64,000 nucleotides of DNA. Source: Lachnospiraceae bacterium. Its GTDB lineage: Bacteria; Bacillota; Clostridia; Lachnospirales; Lachnospiraceae. The stretch is from positions 109,242 to 173,241 of the forward strand of contig JAFQCK010000141.1 of assembly GCA_017416465.1 (NCBI GenBank), read 5' to 3'. Shown in pieces: positions 27,618-35,395 of this stretch. The notes beneath the pieces are model-generated. The model did not search any database, had not been told where the DNA came from, and saw only the letters and a list, made by a program, of their open reading frames with translations. The translations under genes were made by a program, and so were the position numbers. Position 1 is the stretch's first letter. Every line of letters starts with the position of its first letter.

Positions 27618-28026
27618 GAATATAATTAAAATTATTATTAAGACTTGTTTTTCAGTTATTATTATTGGTATTTCTTTATTATTTATATTGGTAGCATTAG
27701 CAGATGATATAGAAGAAACTGCAGGATGGACAAAAGAAGATAACTTAAGGTATGATTACAAGAATGGCAACTATGATTCAATTATGTATGAAATAACGGA
27801 TTATGATACTTCTGATGAAAAATATAATGATGACTGGAAAGTTATTGAAGCATATAAATTAAGATATGATTATGATATTTGTAAAAAAATATATGATGAA
27901 ACTATGGATGATGAATATCTTGATAAACTTGATGAAATAAAAGATGATATGGAAGAATGTGTTGAAGCTATTGATGATGATTATAAGAAAGATGTTGCTA
28001 AAATGTTCTTAGAGGAAATTGAATAA
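27610..28026 (+). CDS. Small membrane-anchored acidic protein
   Basis: This 138-residue protein has an N-terminal basic stretch plus one hydrophobic helix (about 8-32), a signal anchor or uncleaved signal. A strongly acidic Tyr/Asp-rich domain follows, including LRYDYKNGNYDSIMYEI, related to the repeat in the two upstream proteins but without a zinc ribbon. It overlaps the upstream gene by 8 bases, so the three are one operon and probably one complex or one duplicated family. No known family recognised. Confidence 0.55.
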   Translation: MNKNIIKIIIKTCFSVIIIGISLLFILVALADDIEETAGWTKEDNLRYDYKNGNYDSIMYEITDYDTSDEKYNDDWKVIEAYKLRYDYDICKKIYDETMDDEYLDKLDEIKDDMEECVEAIDDDYKKDVAKMFLEEIE

Positions 28027-28050
28027 ATATAGTGCTTTTTGAAAAGCGTA

Positions 28051-28183
28051 ATTACCAATTTTCCTAGTATGCTTTCAATCCGCCTATCGTACAATTTAAA
28101 CAATTTTGTTCGTATTCTACGTGCAAAATTGAAAAATTGTTCGCTAGGAGTCGCAATTCGCTATACTAGTAGAAATTGGTAAT
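28051..28183 (-). repeat. Structured palindromic repeat, family A copy 1
   Basis: Read on the minus strand, it contains the conserved boxes CGAATTGCGACTCCTAGCG and TTGTACGATAGGCGGA, shared with the copies at 52592 and 60521. The terminal arms 28051-28061 and 28173-28183 are an 11-bp perfect inverted repeat, and CTAGTAT/ATACTAG (28064-28070, 28163-28169) continues the stem. The stem sequences differ from those of the other copies yet remain complementary. It is non-coding. It lies between the small acidic protein gene and a terminator. Confidence 0.75.
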
Positions 28184-28194
28184 AAGATTAAAAA

Positions 28195-28246
28195 AATAAG
28201 AGTAAGTATGATAAGTGTGATAAACGCTAAAGTGCTTACTCTTATT
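28195..28246 (+). terminator. Terminator before the PadR operon
   Basis: A 12-bp perfect stem (AATAAGAGTAAG at 28195-28206, complement at 28235-28246) with a 28-base loop. The T run is short. It separates the zinc-ribbon operon from the PadR promoter. Confidence 0.55.
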
Positions 28247-28324
28247 TTGGGTGGAATAGATAAATGAATTAGTGTGGATTTGTGAATTTTAAAGATGAAC
28301 AGTTATCGATTTAATAAAAAAGTA

Positions 28325-28387
28325 TTGACAAAAAAACAATTATAATTTAATATGTCAATAACCGATATGTCGAGTATCGACATATCG
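28325..28387 (+). promoter_or_regulatory. PadR-operon promoter with palindromic operator
   Basis: TTGACA at 28325-28330, a 17-base spacer and TAATAT at 28348-28353. Just downstream is a perfect 11-bp inverted repeat, CGATATGTCGA at 28363-28373 and TCGACATATCG at 28377-28387, spaced by GTA. It contains the ATGT...ACAT pattern typical of PadR operators. The position at the likely transcription start fits autorepression by the PadR encoded 108 bases downstream. Confidence 0.75.
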
Positions 28388-28494
28388 AGAGTGGATATAA
28401 TTTTATAATAGAAGTAATCACAATAAAATTATTTATGGTAAAGTTAATCAGATTTTTGCAAATACCTAAGATTATTTAAGAAATGAGGTTGTTT

Positions 28495-28815
28495 ATGGAA
28501 GATAAATTAGTAAAAAAGTATTGTCCTATGACAGAAACTATTTTTTATACTTTGCTTGCTTTATTATCACCTAATCATGGATACGGAATCATGAAGTTTG
28601 TTAAGGAACTTACTAACGAACGAGTAAAGATGGGTACAGGTACTCTTTATACAATGCTTGGGCGATTGGTAGAGGACCAGATGATAACTGTTGTAAGTGA
28701 AGAAAGTGGTAAAAAGACTTATCAGATAACAGATGATGGAAAGTCGATTTTATTTATGGAAGTAGAGAGATTAAGACATCAGTATGAAAATGGTAAGAAG
28801 ATATTAGAACTTTAG
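28495..28815 (+). CDS. PadR-family transcriptional regulator
   Basis: This 106-residue protein has a winged helix with the PadR signature: TETIFYTLLALLSPNHGYGIMKFV, then VKMGTGTLYTMLGRLVEDQMI, a beta wing (GKKTYQITDDGKSIL) and a C-terminal helix for dimerisation. It is a short PadR-s1 type. ATG 28495 is preferred over 28483 because GAGG lies six bases upstream of it. It likely represses its own operon through the palindrome at 28363-28387. It is directly followed by a DUF2812 gene, a common pairing in Firmicutes. Confidence 0.88.
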   Translation: MEDKLVKKYCPMTETIFYTLLALLSPNHGYGIMKFVKELTNERVKMGTGTLYTMLGRLVEDQMITVVSEESGKKTYQITDDGKSILFMEVERLRHQYENGKKILEL

Positions 28816-28842
28816 AGTATTTAAAGGAGGTACTGTTAGAAT

Positions 28843-29898
28843 ATGAAAAAGATTAAATTTTTTATAAGTCTCTTAAAGGAGCGAGATTGGTTAGAGGAAA
28901 TGGCAGCACAGGGATGGTTATTAACTAATATTGAAGGTGGAATTGTTTATCATTTTGAAAAATCCGAGCCCTGTGAGAAGGTGTTTGAAATAGAAAGATT
29001 TGCTATAACAAGGCATCCTGATGTGGCTACTCTTACAGCTAAAGAGAGAGCTTTTGATATTATTTCACAGTTTGGTTGGGAAGAAGTTACTCATGATGAG
29101 GATATGAATTATTATTTTATGAAGGATAAGGCAGGAGATGAAACAGATGAGTTTTATGATGATGAAGAGTCACGTAGTGAACGTGCGGAAAGATATCGTA
29201 AGCACTTTTTAATAGAACAACCAAGAGATATTATTGGTTTTGAGTTTTTTGTGTCATTACTTTATGTATTTTTAATATTTGCCCTTAGAAATAATGATTT
29301 AGTACGAGATTTTTTAATGTGGATTTATTTAATCGTTACTGCTTTAGAAATAGCAATTATTTATGGAATAATGAATTGGGGCGAAAAGCTTTGTATGGAG
29401 CTAGGTATGAGTCGTAAAGAATGGGAATTACATAAAAAATATAACGAGAAAAGACGTTTTAAAAAAGTACAACAGCTTCGTTCTTTTTTACAGGAAAAAA
29501 GCGAATTTGGTTTGTCTTTGAAAGGTTATGAAAATGGGTATTACACATTTGAAGAGGATTCAGAAAGATATAACTATTTTATTGATACTAAAGGGAATTT
29601 GAAAAAGCGATTAAAAGAAAAAGGTGATAAACTAAATGAAGATAAAAAAGATTGGTTGATTCAAAGTCTAAATTGGTACGAGAGTAGTATCGCACATGCA
29701 AAAGAATTTGATTTAAAACCGGTAGCTGTTATTGGAAAATCAGCAATAGTTTATAAACGTCCTTATTCGGATAAAGCATTACCTTGGGAAAATGGAAATG
29801 AAAATCTTAATTTCATAGTGACTGGAAAGGGAACCACAATTTTCTTAATTTGCTGTTTTATAATTGGGATTATAATTGGAATTTCGATTTTAAAATAG
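28843..29898 (+). CDS. DUF2812 membrane protein
   Basis: This 351-residue protein has an N-terminal DUF2812 domain (LEEMAAQGWLLTNIEGGIVYHF, then a central FGWEEV and YYFMKDK). Two membrane helices lie at about 130-170 and one at the very C-terminus (about 328-348). DUF2812 proteins are usually encoded next to PadR-like regulators, as here. AAAGGAGG precedes ATG. The internal region about 220-320 looks like a second copy of the domain (KGYENGYYTFEEDSERYNYF). The function is unknown. Confidence 0.75.
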   Translation: MKKIKFFISLLKERDWLEEMAAQGWLLTNIEGGIVYHFEKSEPCEKVFEIERFAITRHPDVATLTAKERAFDIISQFGWEEVTHDEDMNYYFMKDKAGDETDEFYDDEESRSERAERYRKHFLIEQPRDIIGFEFFVSLLYVFLIFALRNNDLVRDFLMWIYLIVTALEIAIIYGIMNWGEKLCMELGMSRKEWELHKKYNEKRRFKKVQQLRSFLQEKSEFGLSLKGYENGYYTFEEDSERYNYFIDTKGNLKKRLKEKGDKLNEDKKDWLIQSLNWYESSIAHAKEFDLKPVAVIGKSAIVYKRPYSDKALPWENGNENLNFIVTGKGTTIFLICCFIIGIIIGISILK

Positions 29899-29995
29899 TT
29901 TGGAGAGGCTTTAAAGCTAACATTGTATACATAATTATTAGGTGAACGGATAGGAAAAGTTATTTGTTAGGAATAAATAGAAAGAGGAAATATAA

Positions 29996-31150
29996 ATGGA
30001 AAAGAATAAGAAAAAAAATAAAAGGAAATCGTCATTGCTGGGAATTTTTGGGATTATATTTATGATGCTTATAGGTTTTTTTGGTGGTTTCTTTATGATG
30101 GATTATATAGAAAAATCAGGTAATCTAAAAAGGTTTGGTTTTATGTATGCAATCGTTAGTATGATGTTGTTTTATTTAGTAGCTTTTATTCAGATAGTTA
30201 TTCACGAAGCAGGTCATTTGGTTTGTGGATTGATTACAGGATATGGATTTTCTTCATTTAGAATTGGAAGCTTTATGTGGCTTAAAGAAGAAGGGAAAAT
30301 TAAATTTAAAAGATTTTCTCTTGCCGGAACAGGTGGACAGTGTTTAATGACTCCACCGGAATTAGTTGATGGAAAGATGCCATATGTGTTATATAATCTT
30401 GGTGGTTCACTTGCAAATTTAATTACCGGACTACTTTGTTTAGGCTTATATTTTATAGCGAGGTATATTCCTTTTTTATCAGATTTTTTACTCTTTAATG
30501 TATTTATAGGTGTAGCTTTTGCACTTATGAATGGAATACCGATTAAGAGTGGAATGGTAACTAATGATGGATATAACGCTTTCTCTCTTGGAAAGGATAA
30601 AACTGCAATTAAGGCATTATGGCTTCAACTTAAAATAAATGAGCAGGTTTCTAAAGGGGTAAGACTTAAGGATATGTCTGATTCTTGGTTTGAACCACCT
30701 ACAGATGAAGAAATGAAGAATAATTTAGTTGCAGCTATAGGAGTGTTTAATTGTAACAGACTTATGGATGAGCATAAGTTTGAAGAGGCAGATAAGCTTA
30801 TGGAACACTATCTGTCAATTGATTCGGAGATAATAGAATTACATAGAAAACTTCTTATTTGTGACAGGATATTTTGCGAGCTAATCGCTGAGAACAGAGA
30901 TGATGTGATTGAAGAATTACACGATAAGGATTATAAGAAGTTTGTAAAGGCAATGAAGAATTTTCCTTCTATTATAAGAACTGAATATGCTTATTCAATT
31001 TTATATGAAAAGAATAAAGAAAAAGCTAAAAAGATAATGGAACAGTTTGAAAAAATAGCTAAGACATATCCATATGCAAGTGAGATTGATGCAGAACGAG
31101 AATTAATAGAAATTGCTGATGGAATAATAAAGGAAAATGAAGTAAAATAG
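29996..31150 (+). CDS. M50-like membrane metallopeptidase (site-2-protease-like)
   Basis: This 384-residue protein has a basic N-terminus, TM helices from about 14, HEAGH at 70-74 (zinc ligands His70 and His74, catalytic Glu71) in a membrane helix, and NDG at 190-192, the position of the third zinc ligand (Asp191) in site-2 proteases. A cytoplasmic C-terminal tail of about 160 residues is helical, with TPR-like character (HKFEEADKLMEHYLSID). The protein has an intact M50 core without a PDZ domain. It lies in the PadR operon; the substrate is unknown, and a bacteriocin-precursor or stress-signal role would be only a guess. Confidence 0.7.
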   Translation: MEKNKKKNKRKSSLLGIFGIIFMMLIGFFGGFFMMDYIEKSGNLKRFGFMYAIVSMMLFYLVAFIQIVIHEAGHLVCGLITGYGFSSFRIGSFMWLKEEGKIKFKRFSLAGTGGQCLMTPPELVDGKMPYVLYNLGGSLANLITGLLCLGLYFIARYIPFLSDFLLFNVFIGVAFALMNGIPIKSGMVTNDGYNAFSLGKDKTAIKALWLQLKINEQVSKGVRLKDMSDSWFEPPTDEEMKNNLVAAIGVFNCNRLMDEHKFEEADKLMEHYLSIDSEIIELHRKLLICDRIFCELIAENRDDVIEELHDKDYKKFVKAMKNFPSIIRTEYAYSILYEKNKEKAKKIMEQFEKIAKTYPYASEIDAERELIEIADGIIKENEVK

Positions 31151-31207
31151 GACTAATAAAAGTTTTATAATTATTTTATAAAATATCTTTACAGAGGAGA
31201 AATTAGT

Positions 31208-31483
31208 TTGAAAGCATTTGTATGGATTTTTTGGATAGTTGTTCTTTTGTTCTTAGAGTTTGGTATTGAAGTTGTGAAGAATGAGGATAATTATTTTTCT
31301 AGAAAGGTTAGAATTATAGTGCTTATACCAATAACTATATTTTATATAGGAGGGCTTACTTACTTTATTGTAATGTCCTATATAGATAATTTAAGAGTGC
31401 TTTTAGGGATTTTAATTATGTTGGCAGTTGTTTTTGGAGCAATAATTGTATGGCAATGGTACAATATTCTAAAAAATAAATAG
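31208..31483 (+). CDS. Small membrane protein, three predicted helices
   Basis: This 91-residue protein has three hydrophobic segments (about 3-19, 36-56, 64-84) and short charged loops. The TTG start has GAGGAG upstream. It is last in the PadR-DUF2812-M50 unit, so it may be a partner of the protease. No family recognised. Confidence 0.5.
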   Translation: MKAFVWIFWIVVLLFLEFGIEVVKNEDNYFSRKVRIIVLIPITIFYIGGLTYFIVMSYIDNLRVLLGILIMLAVVFGAIIVWQWYNILKNK

Positions 31484-31580
31484 TATAAAATAGTGTATTG
31501 TAAAAAATAAATTTATATATTATATTAGTTGATATAAAGAAAAACGTGGATTTTTAGATAAGGAAGGAGTGACAATCTAT

Positions 31581-31607
31581 ATGAAACGATATGTTATGTT
31601 TGCATAG
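31581..31607 (+). CDS. Possible 8-residue leader peptide (MKRYVMFA)
   Basis: AAGGAG at 31564-31569 precedes ATG 31581, which opens a nine-codon frame ending in TAG. It lies immediately before a stem-loop and 100 bases upstream of the CD3324 gene. It is too short to be recognised by homology. It looks like a translated leader controlling the downstream hairpin, but this is an inference from layout. Confidence 0.4.
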   Translation: MKRYVMFA

Positions 31608-31652
31608 CACTGGCTATTGCAATAAGATATGATTGTTATAGCCAATGCTTTT
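31607..31652 (+). promoter_or_regulatory. Attenuator-like hairpin upstream of CD3324 gene
   Basis: GCACTGGCTAT at 31607-31617 pairs with ATAGCCAATGC at 31638-31648 with one mismatch, followed by TTTTCC. The short leader frame runs directly into it. It is compatible with a transcription attenuator. Confidence 0.45.
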
Positions 31653-31684
31653 CCTGAAGAAAAATATATATTTAGGAGGCAAAC

Positions 31685-31987
31685 ATGGGCTATATAAGAG
31701 CAGAGGAGATTCTGCCAAATGAAATTATAGAATTAATACAAAAGTATGTTGATGGACAGAATATTTACATTCCTAAGAAAGAGAATAATCGTAGTCAATG
31801 GGGCAATAAAACAGGAATAAGACAGGAATTTATTATTCGTGATAGAAATATTTACAATGATTTTAATGTAGGAATGAAGGTACATGAGTTGGCTGATAAA
31901 TATTTTTTGTCAGTAAAAAGTATCCAACGTATAATAAGGAAAGAGAAGGTTGAAAAAAAGCTTGAAGACAGAAATTTATGTGTTTAG
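31685..31987 (+). CDS. CD3324 family protein
   Basis: This 100-residue protein follows the CD3324 family pattern: MGYIRAEEILPNEIIELIQK, then VDGQNIYIPKKENNRSQWG, and a helix-turn-helix-like C-terminus (KVHELADKYFLSVKSIQRII). The family is common in Clostridia and is a probable small DNA- or RNA-binding protein; its role is not established. AGGAGG precedes ATG. Its end overlaps the next gene by 38 bases. Confidence 0.7.
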   Translation: MGYIRAEEILPNEIIELIQKYVDGQNIYIPKKENNRSQWGNKTGIRQEFIIRDRNIYNDFNVGMKVHELADKYFLSVKSIQRIIRKEKVEKKLEDRNLCV

Positions 31988-33173
31988 CAGGGAAGAAAAT
32001 CTGGAATTGATTATAAATACATTTTGTGAATGCTTTGGTATAGAAAGCGTGAGTGTGAATAATCATTTACATCTTGAGAATGATTTGCAGTCAGTAGATA
32101 TTTATGCATTTATAAGTTCTATGGGAGATGAGTTTAAGGAGCTTGTAAATCAACAGAAAAATATGGTGTCCGGACATTTTGCGGAAGTTGAAAACTGTGA
32201 TGAAGATATTAAGATAAATTTTATTCATCATATACAGCAGTCAAAAGCGTTTATTCCTATTAAGATAGAATCCAAGGTGGATGATGAGGGGGTACAGAAA
32301 AAAGGCTTACAGGACATTGTGGCAATAGTATTGGATTTTATGAAAAAAGTAGATGGAGTATTACTTGTAAATGGAGCAACAGTTGCACTTAATGCGTATG
32401 AAGATGTTATTCTAACTGATAGTGGAATTAGTCAGCTTGATTATTATTTCCCATTTGAGTATGTGGAAAGTCCGGAATTTCTAAAAGATTGTACTATGGC
32501 ACAGATTTCAAGAAGAAATGAAAATATGAAGTTTCTTTTTGATAAACATATTTTTGTTATGGAATTACCTGTAAATGAGGATGATGAAAAGGTAACTATT
32601 CGAAAAAAAGAGGAAATAGTAAAAAGAACATTAGGTACACTTGTAGTTTCTTTGTATTCAGAAGCATTATTAAATCCAGCAGAACATATGGATACATTTG
32701 AGGCAAGAGAGTTTGTGGCAAATGTTATAAAAGAGTATGGAATTGATAATCTGAATGATGTACTTACACCTAATGAGATAGAATATTTGAATGATGAACA
32801 ATCAGACGAGAGAACGAGAATTGAGTACTCATGGCATTATGAGCATCTATATACTTTAGAATGGGCATTAGGTCTTGATGAGTGGACAGAACCAACTGAT
32901 ATCTGTGATGTACCTAAGTCTGTTCGTGTTTTGAATGGAATTGGAACATTTGAAGATATTTGCAATAAGGTACAATTGCGTTCGAAAAAGGAAATTCTTG
33001 ATAAAGCAGATTTAATTTATCGTATGGATTGGGCATGTGTAGATGCGAGAATTCATGGAATGAAGAGTCCGGGTGGTATGGAACCAGGAGTTGTTCAGGC
33101 AAGACATAAAACCTTGAACTGGCTGAGTTGTTTTGATGATGCTGATTGGGATGAGGTTGATACTCCAACTTAG
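31950..33173 (+). CDS. DUF4272 domain protein
   Basis: In this 407-residue soluble protein, the C-terminal half has the DUF4272 pattern: TLGTLVVSLYSEALL, EAREFVANVIKEYGIDNL, LTPNEIEYLND, then YEHLYTLEWALGLDEW and DICDV. The N-terminal part is an alpha/beta domain of unknown role. The start is uncertain: TTG 31950 sits immediately next to GAGAAGG, and TTG 31962 is also possible. Overlap with CD3324 suggests translational coupling. Related DUF4272 proteins have no known activity. Confidence 0.65.
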   Translation: MKKSLKTEIYVFSREENLELIINTFCECFGIESVSVNNHLHLENDLQSVDIYAFISSMGDEFKELVNQQKNMVSGHFAEVENCDEDIKINFIHHIQQSKAFIPIKIESKVDDEGVQKKGLQDIVAIVLDFMKKVDGVLLVNGATVALNAYEDVILTDSGISQLDYYFPFEYVESPEFLKDCTMAQISRRNENMKFLFDKHIFVMELPVNEDDEKVTIRKKEEIVKRTLGTLVVSLYSEALLNPAEHMDTFEAREFVANVIKEYGIDNLNDVLTPNEIEYLNDEQSDERTRIEYSWHYEHLYTLEWALGLDEWTEPTDICDVPKSVRVLNGIGTFEDICNKVQLRSKKEILDKADLIYRMDWACVDARIHGMKSPGGMEPGVVQARHKTLNWLSCFDDADWDEVDTPT

Positions 33174-33202
33174 TACAACGGTTTTAGATTAACTACAATA
33201 TG

Positions 33203-33270
33203 ATGAGCTGATATAGTTAAATTGTTCAAAAAGATATAAATTTTTAACTATATTGGCTCATTTTATTTTA
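33203..33270 (+). terminator. Terminator after the DUF4272 gene
   Basis: ATGAGC plus ATATAGTTAAA on the 5' side (33203-33221) pairs with TTTAACTATAT...GCTCAT (33243-33261), followed by TTTATTTTAT. Confidence 0.65.
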
Positions 33271-33372
33271 TAAAAAAGTTTGAGGTTTAATTAGAAAATT
33301 TTAAATGTTATTATAAATAAAGTAAGAGAAAAAATAAATTATATAATGACAATTAAAAGGAGAAATTGATTT

Positions 33373-34239
33373 ATGTACGAGATTATTAAAGATTATAAAG
33401 ATAATAAAGATTTAAGAGACAGCTTTAATGCTTTGGCAGAGAAAACCTTTGGACTTAATTTTGAAGGTTGGTATCAGACAGGTTTTTGGAGAGAAGATTA
33501 TACTCCGTATTCGGTTGTGATAGATAATAAAGTTGTTGCAAATGTATCAGTTAATAATACGCCTATTCTTTGGAATGGAGAAGTTAAGAATTTAATTCAG
33601 CTTGGTACGGTAATGACAGATGAACAATATAGAAATCAAGGCTTCATAAGTAAAATTATGTCTGAAATTGAGACGGATTATGCTAATAAAACAGATGGAA
33701 TGTATCTGTTTGCGAATGACTCAGTTTTAGAGTTGTATCCTAAGTTTGGATTTCATAAAGAGATTGAATATGGATATTCTGCTAAAGTGGATAATTCATC
33801 TGAAAATGAAATGATTCAGATAATAATGGATAATAAGACATGCTGGGATGAGTTAGAAAAAGCTATGAAGAATAACAAATTCATCAGTGAGTTTAATATG
33901 GTGAATAATGAAGGTTTAATAATGTTTTATGTTACACAGTTTATGCAGGAAAATGTTTATTACTGTGAAAGATTAAAGACATATGTTATTGCAGAAATTG
34001 AAAATGATGAAGTTCTTATTCATAATATTTTTTCGCAAAACAATGTTACTTTAGATGAAGTAATAAGTGCATTTGGAAAAGAAATTAAAAAAGTCAACTT
34101 AGGTTTTGTGCCTGCAGATAAAGAAAAATATATTGTAAATCTTATTGATGAAGACGATACAACAATGTTTGTAAAAGGAAATGTATTCGATGGATTTGGA
34201 GAAAAGAAATTAATGTTTCCGACACTTGCACATGCATAA
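33373..34239 (+). CDS. GNAT-family acetyltransferase
   Basis: This 288-residue protein has an N-terminal GNAT domain: IQLGTVMTDEQYRNQGFISKIM (acetyl-CoA loop with Q-G-x-x-x-K) at about 75-96 and YPKFGFHKEIEYGYS, the usual FGF motif. The second half is probably an SCP2-like or duplicated GNAT domain, as in Eis-type enzymes. AAAAGGAGA precedes ATG. It is monocistronic, with a terminator overlapping the stop codon. The substrate is unknown. Confidence 0.75.
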   Translation: MYEIIKDYKDNKDLRDSFNALAEKTFGLNFEGWYQTGFWREDYTPYSVVIDNKVVANVSVNNTPILWNGEVKNLIQLGTVMTDEQYRNQGFISKIMSEIETDYANKTDGMYLFANDSVLELYPKFGFHKEIEYGYSAKVDNSSENEMIQIIMDNKTCWDELEKAMKNNKFISEFNMVNNEGLIMFYVTQFMQENVYYCERLKTYVIAEIENDEVLIHNIFSQNNVTLDEVISAFGKEIKKVNLGFVPADKEKYIVNLIDEDDTTMFVKGNVFDGFGEKKLMFPTLAHA

Positions 34240-34250
34240 GTGTTTTTTTT
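34223..34250 (+). terminator. Terminator overlapping the GNAT stop codon
   Basis: CACTTGCA at 34223-34230 folds with TGCATAAGTG (34233-34242; AT bulge), followed by eight T. The stem includes the last codons and the stop. Confidence 0.55.
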
Positions 34251-34309
34251 ACTGATTTAATAGAGATAAACAAATGTTGGTTAAGTAATGAAAAGGAAAG
34301 GATTGTATA

Positions 34310-35284
34310 ATGATAGAACAAAAGTTTTTGAAAGATGAATATTCATTGGAGTTTATAAAAGCTTTAGAAGAAAATAATTTGGAATTGTTAAGAAAGATTC
34401 CAAAATCTGATTTGCATAATCATTTTGTACTAGGTGGTAATAGGGATTATATATATAAAAAAACAGGTTATAAAATAGATTGCATTACAAAGCCACTAGC
34501 TTCAATGGCTGAAATGCATAAGTGGAATGGCGAATATATAGGTGAAAGATTTAATTCTAGCGAAATGAGAAAACTTTTAATAGAAGCAACTTTTTATCAG
34601 GCAAAGATGGATGGGGTTAAAATTCTTGAGATTGGTGAAGATGTTTGGGGATTAGGTGAATTTTTTAACAATGATATTGTGGAATTAGTTGAAACTTTTG
34701 AAGAAATTAATGAAAGAATTGCACCTGATATTGAACTTAGATTACAAATTGGTTTATCAAGACATTGTCCGATTGATTATTTGCAGGATTGCTTAAAAAA
34801 TTTTTGGGGAAGAAAAGAGTTTTATTCAATTGATTTGTATGGGGATGAGCTTGCACAGCCAATAGAGAATTTTAAACCAATATATGAAAGAGCAAAAGAA
34901 GAAGGATTAAGATTAAAGGCGCATATTGGAGAATGGGGAACTGCAAATGATGTTATGGAAGGTGTTAAAATCTTAAAACTGGATGAAGTACAACATGGTA
35001 TAAATGCAGTTGATTCAGATGAAGTTATTGATTATTTGAGAGAAAATAATATTAGATTAAATATTACTCCGTCAAGTAATGTTTTACTTGGAAGAGTAAG
35101 TGATATGAAGGAACATCCTATAAAGAAATTATATAGGTCAGGTATTGATGTTACAGTTAATTCTGATGATATATTGATTTTTGACAGTGATGTATCAAAA
35201 GAATATATGCGTTTATACAAAGCCGGTTGTCTAAATGCGAAAGAGTTGGATGATATAAGAATTAATGGAATTAGAAATAAGTAA
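34310..35284 (+). CDS. Adenosine deaminase-like metal-dependent amidohydrolase
   Basis: The 324-residue TIM-barrel protein has the full ADA metal and catalytic set: SDLHNHF (His36, His38), AHIGEWG (His205, Glu208), VQHGIN (His229) and VNSDDILIF (Asp286, Asp287). This corresponds to the H-x-H, H-A-G-E, H-G and D-D motifs of adenosine deaminases. Length is close to bacterial ADAs (330-340), though the motifs deviate from the usual T-D-D-P. It is a likely purine- or related-compound deaminase; the exact substrate is not assignable. AAAGGA precedes ATG. It stands alone between two terminated units. Confidence 0.75.
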   Translation: MIEQKFLKDEYSLEFIKALEENNLELLRKIPKSDLHNHFVLGGNRDYIYKKTGYKIDCITKPLASMAEMHKWNGEYIGERFNSSEMRKLLIEATFYQAKMDGVKILEIGEDVWGLGEFFNNDIVELVETFEEINERIAPDIELRLQIGLSRHCPIDYLQDCLKNFWGRKEFYSIDLYGDELAQPIENFKPIYERAKEEGLRLKAHIGEWGTANDVMEGVKILKLDEVQHGINAVDSDEVIDYLRENNIRLNITPSSNVLLGRVSDMKEHPIKKLYRSGIDVTVNSDDILIFDSDVSKEYMRLYKAGCLNAKELDDIRINGIRNK

Positions 35285-35306
35285 TACATTTGAAGTGAAA
35301 TAATTC

Positions 35307-35335
35307 TTGACATTTTAAAAATTTAGGAATAGTAT
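35307..35335 (+). promoter_or_regulatory. Promoter of the lipoprotein gene
   Basis: TTGACA at 35307-35312, a 17-base spacer and TAGTAT at 35330-35335. A TATAAC lies three bases farther. Confidence 0.5.
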
Positions 35336-35395
35336 AACGTGTGGTATAAGTGCAAGATTATAATATGCCTAAATTAAAAAGAATGGAGAAAGAAA

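Noticed and set aside
28051-28183. CRISPR or simple transposon end in the palindromic repeats
   Set aside because: Single palindromes at distant sites, with no spacer array, no cas genes and no transposase.
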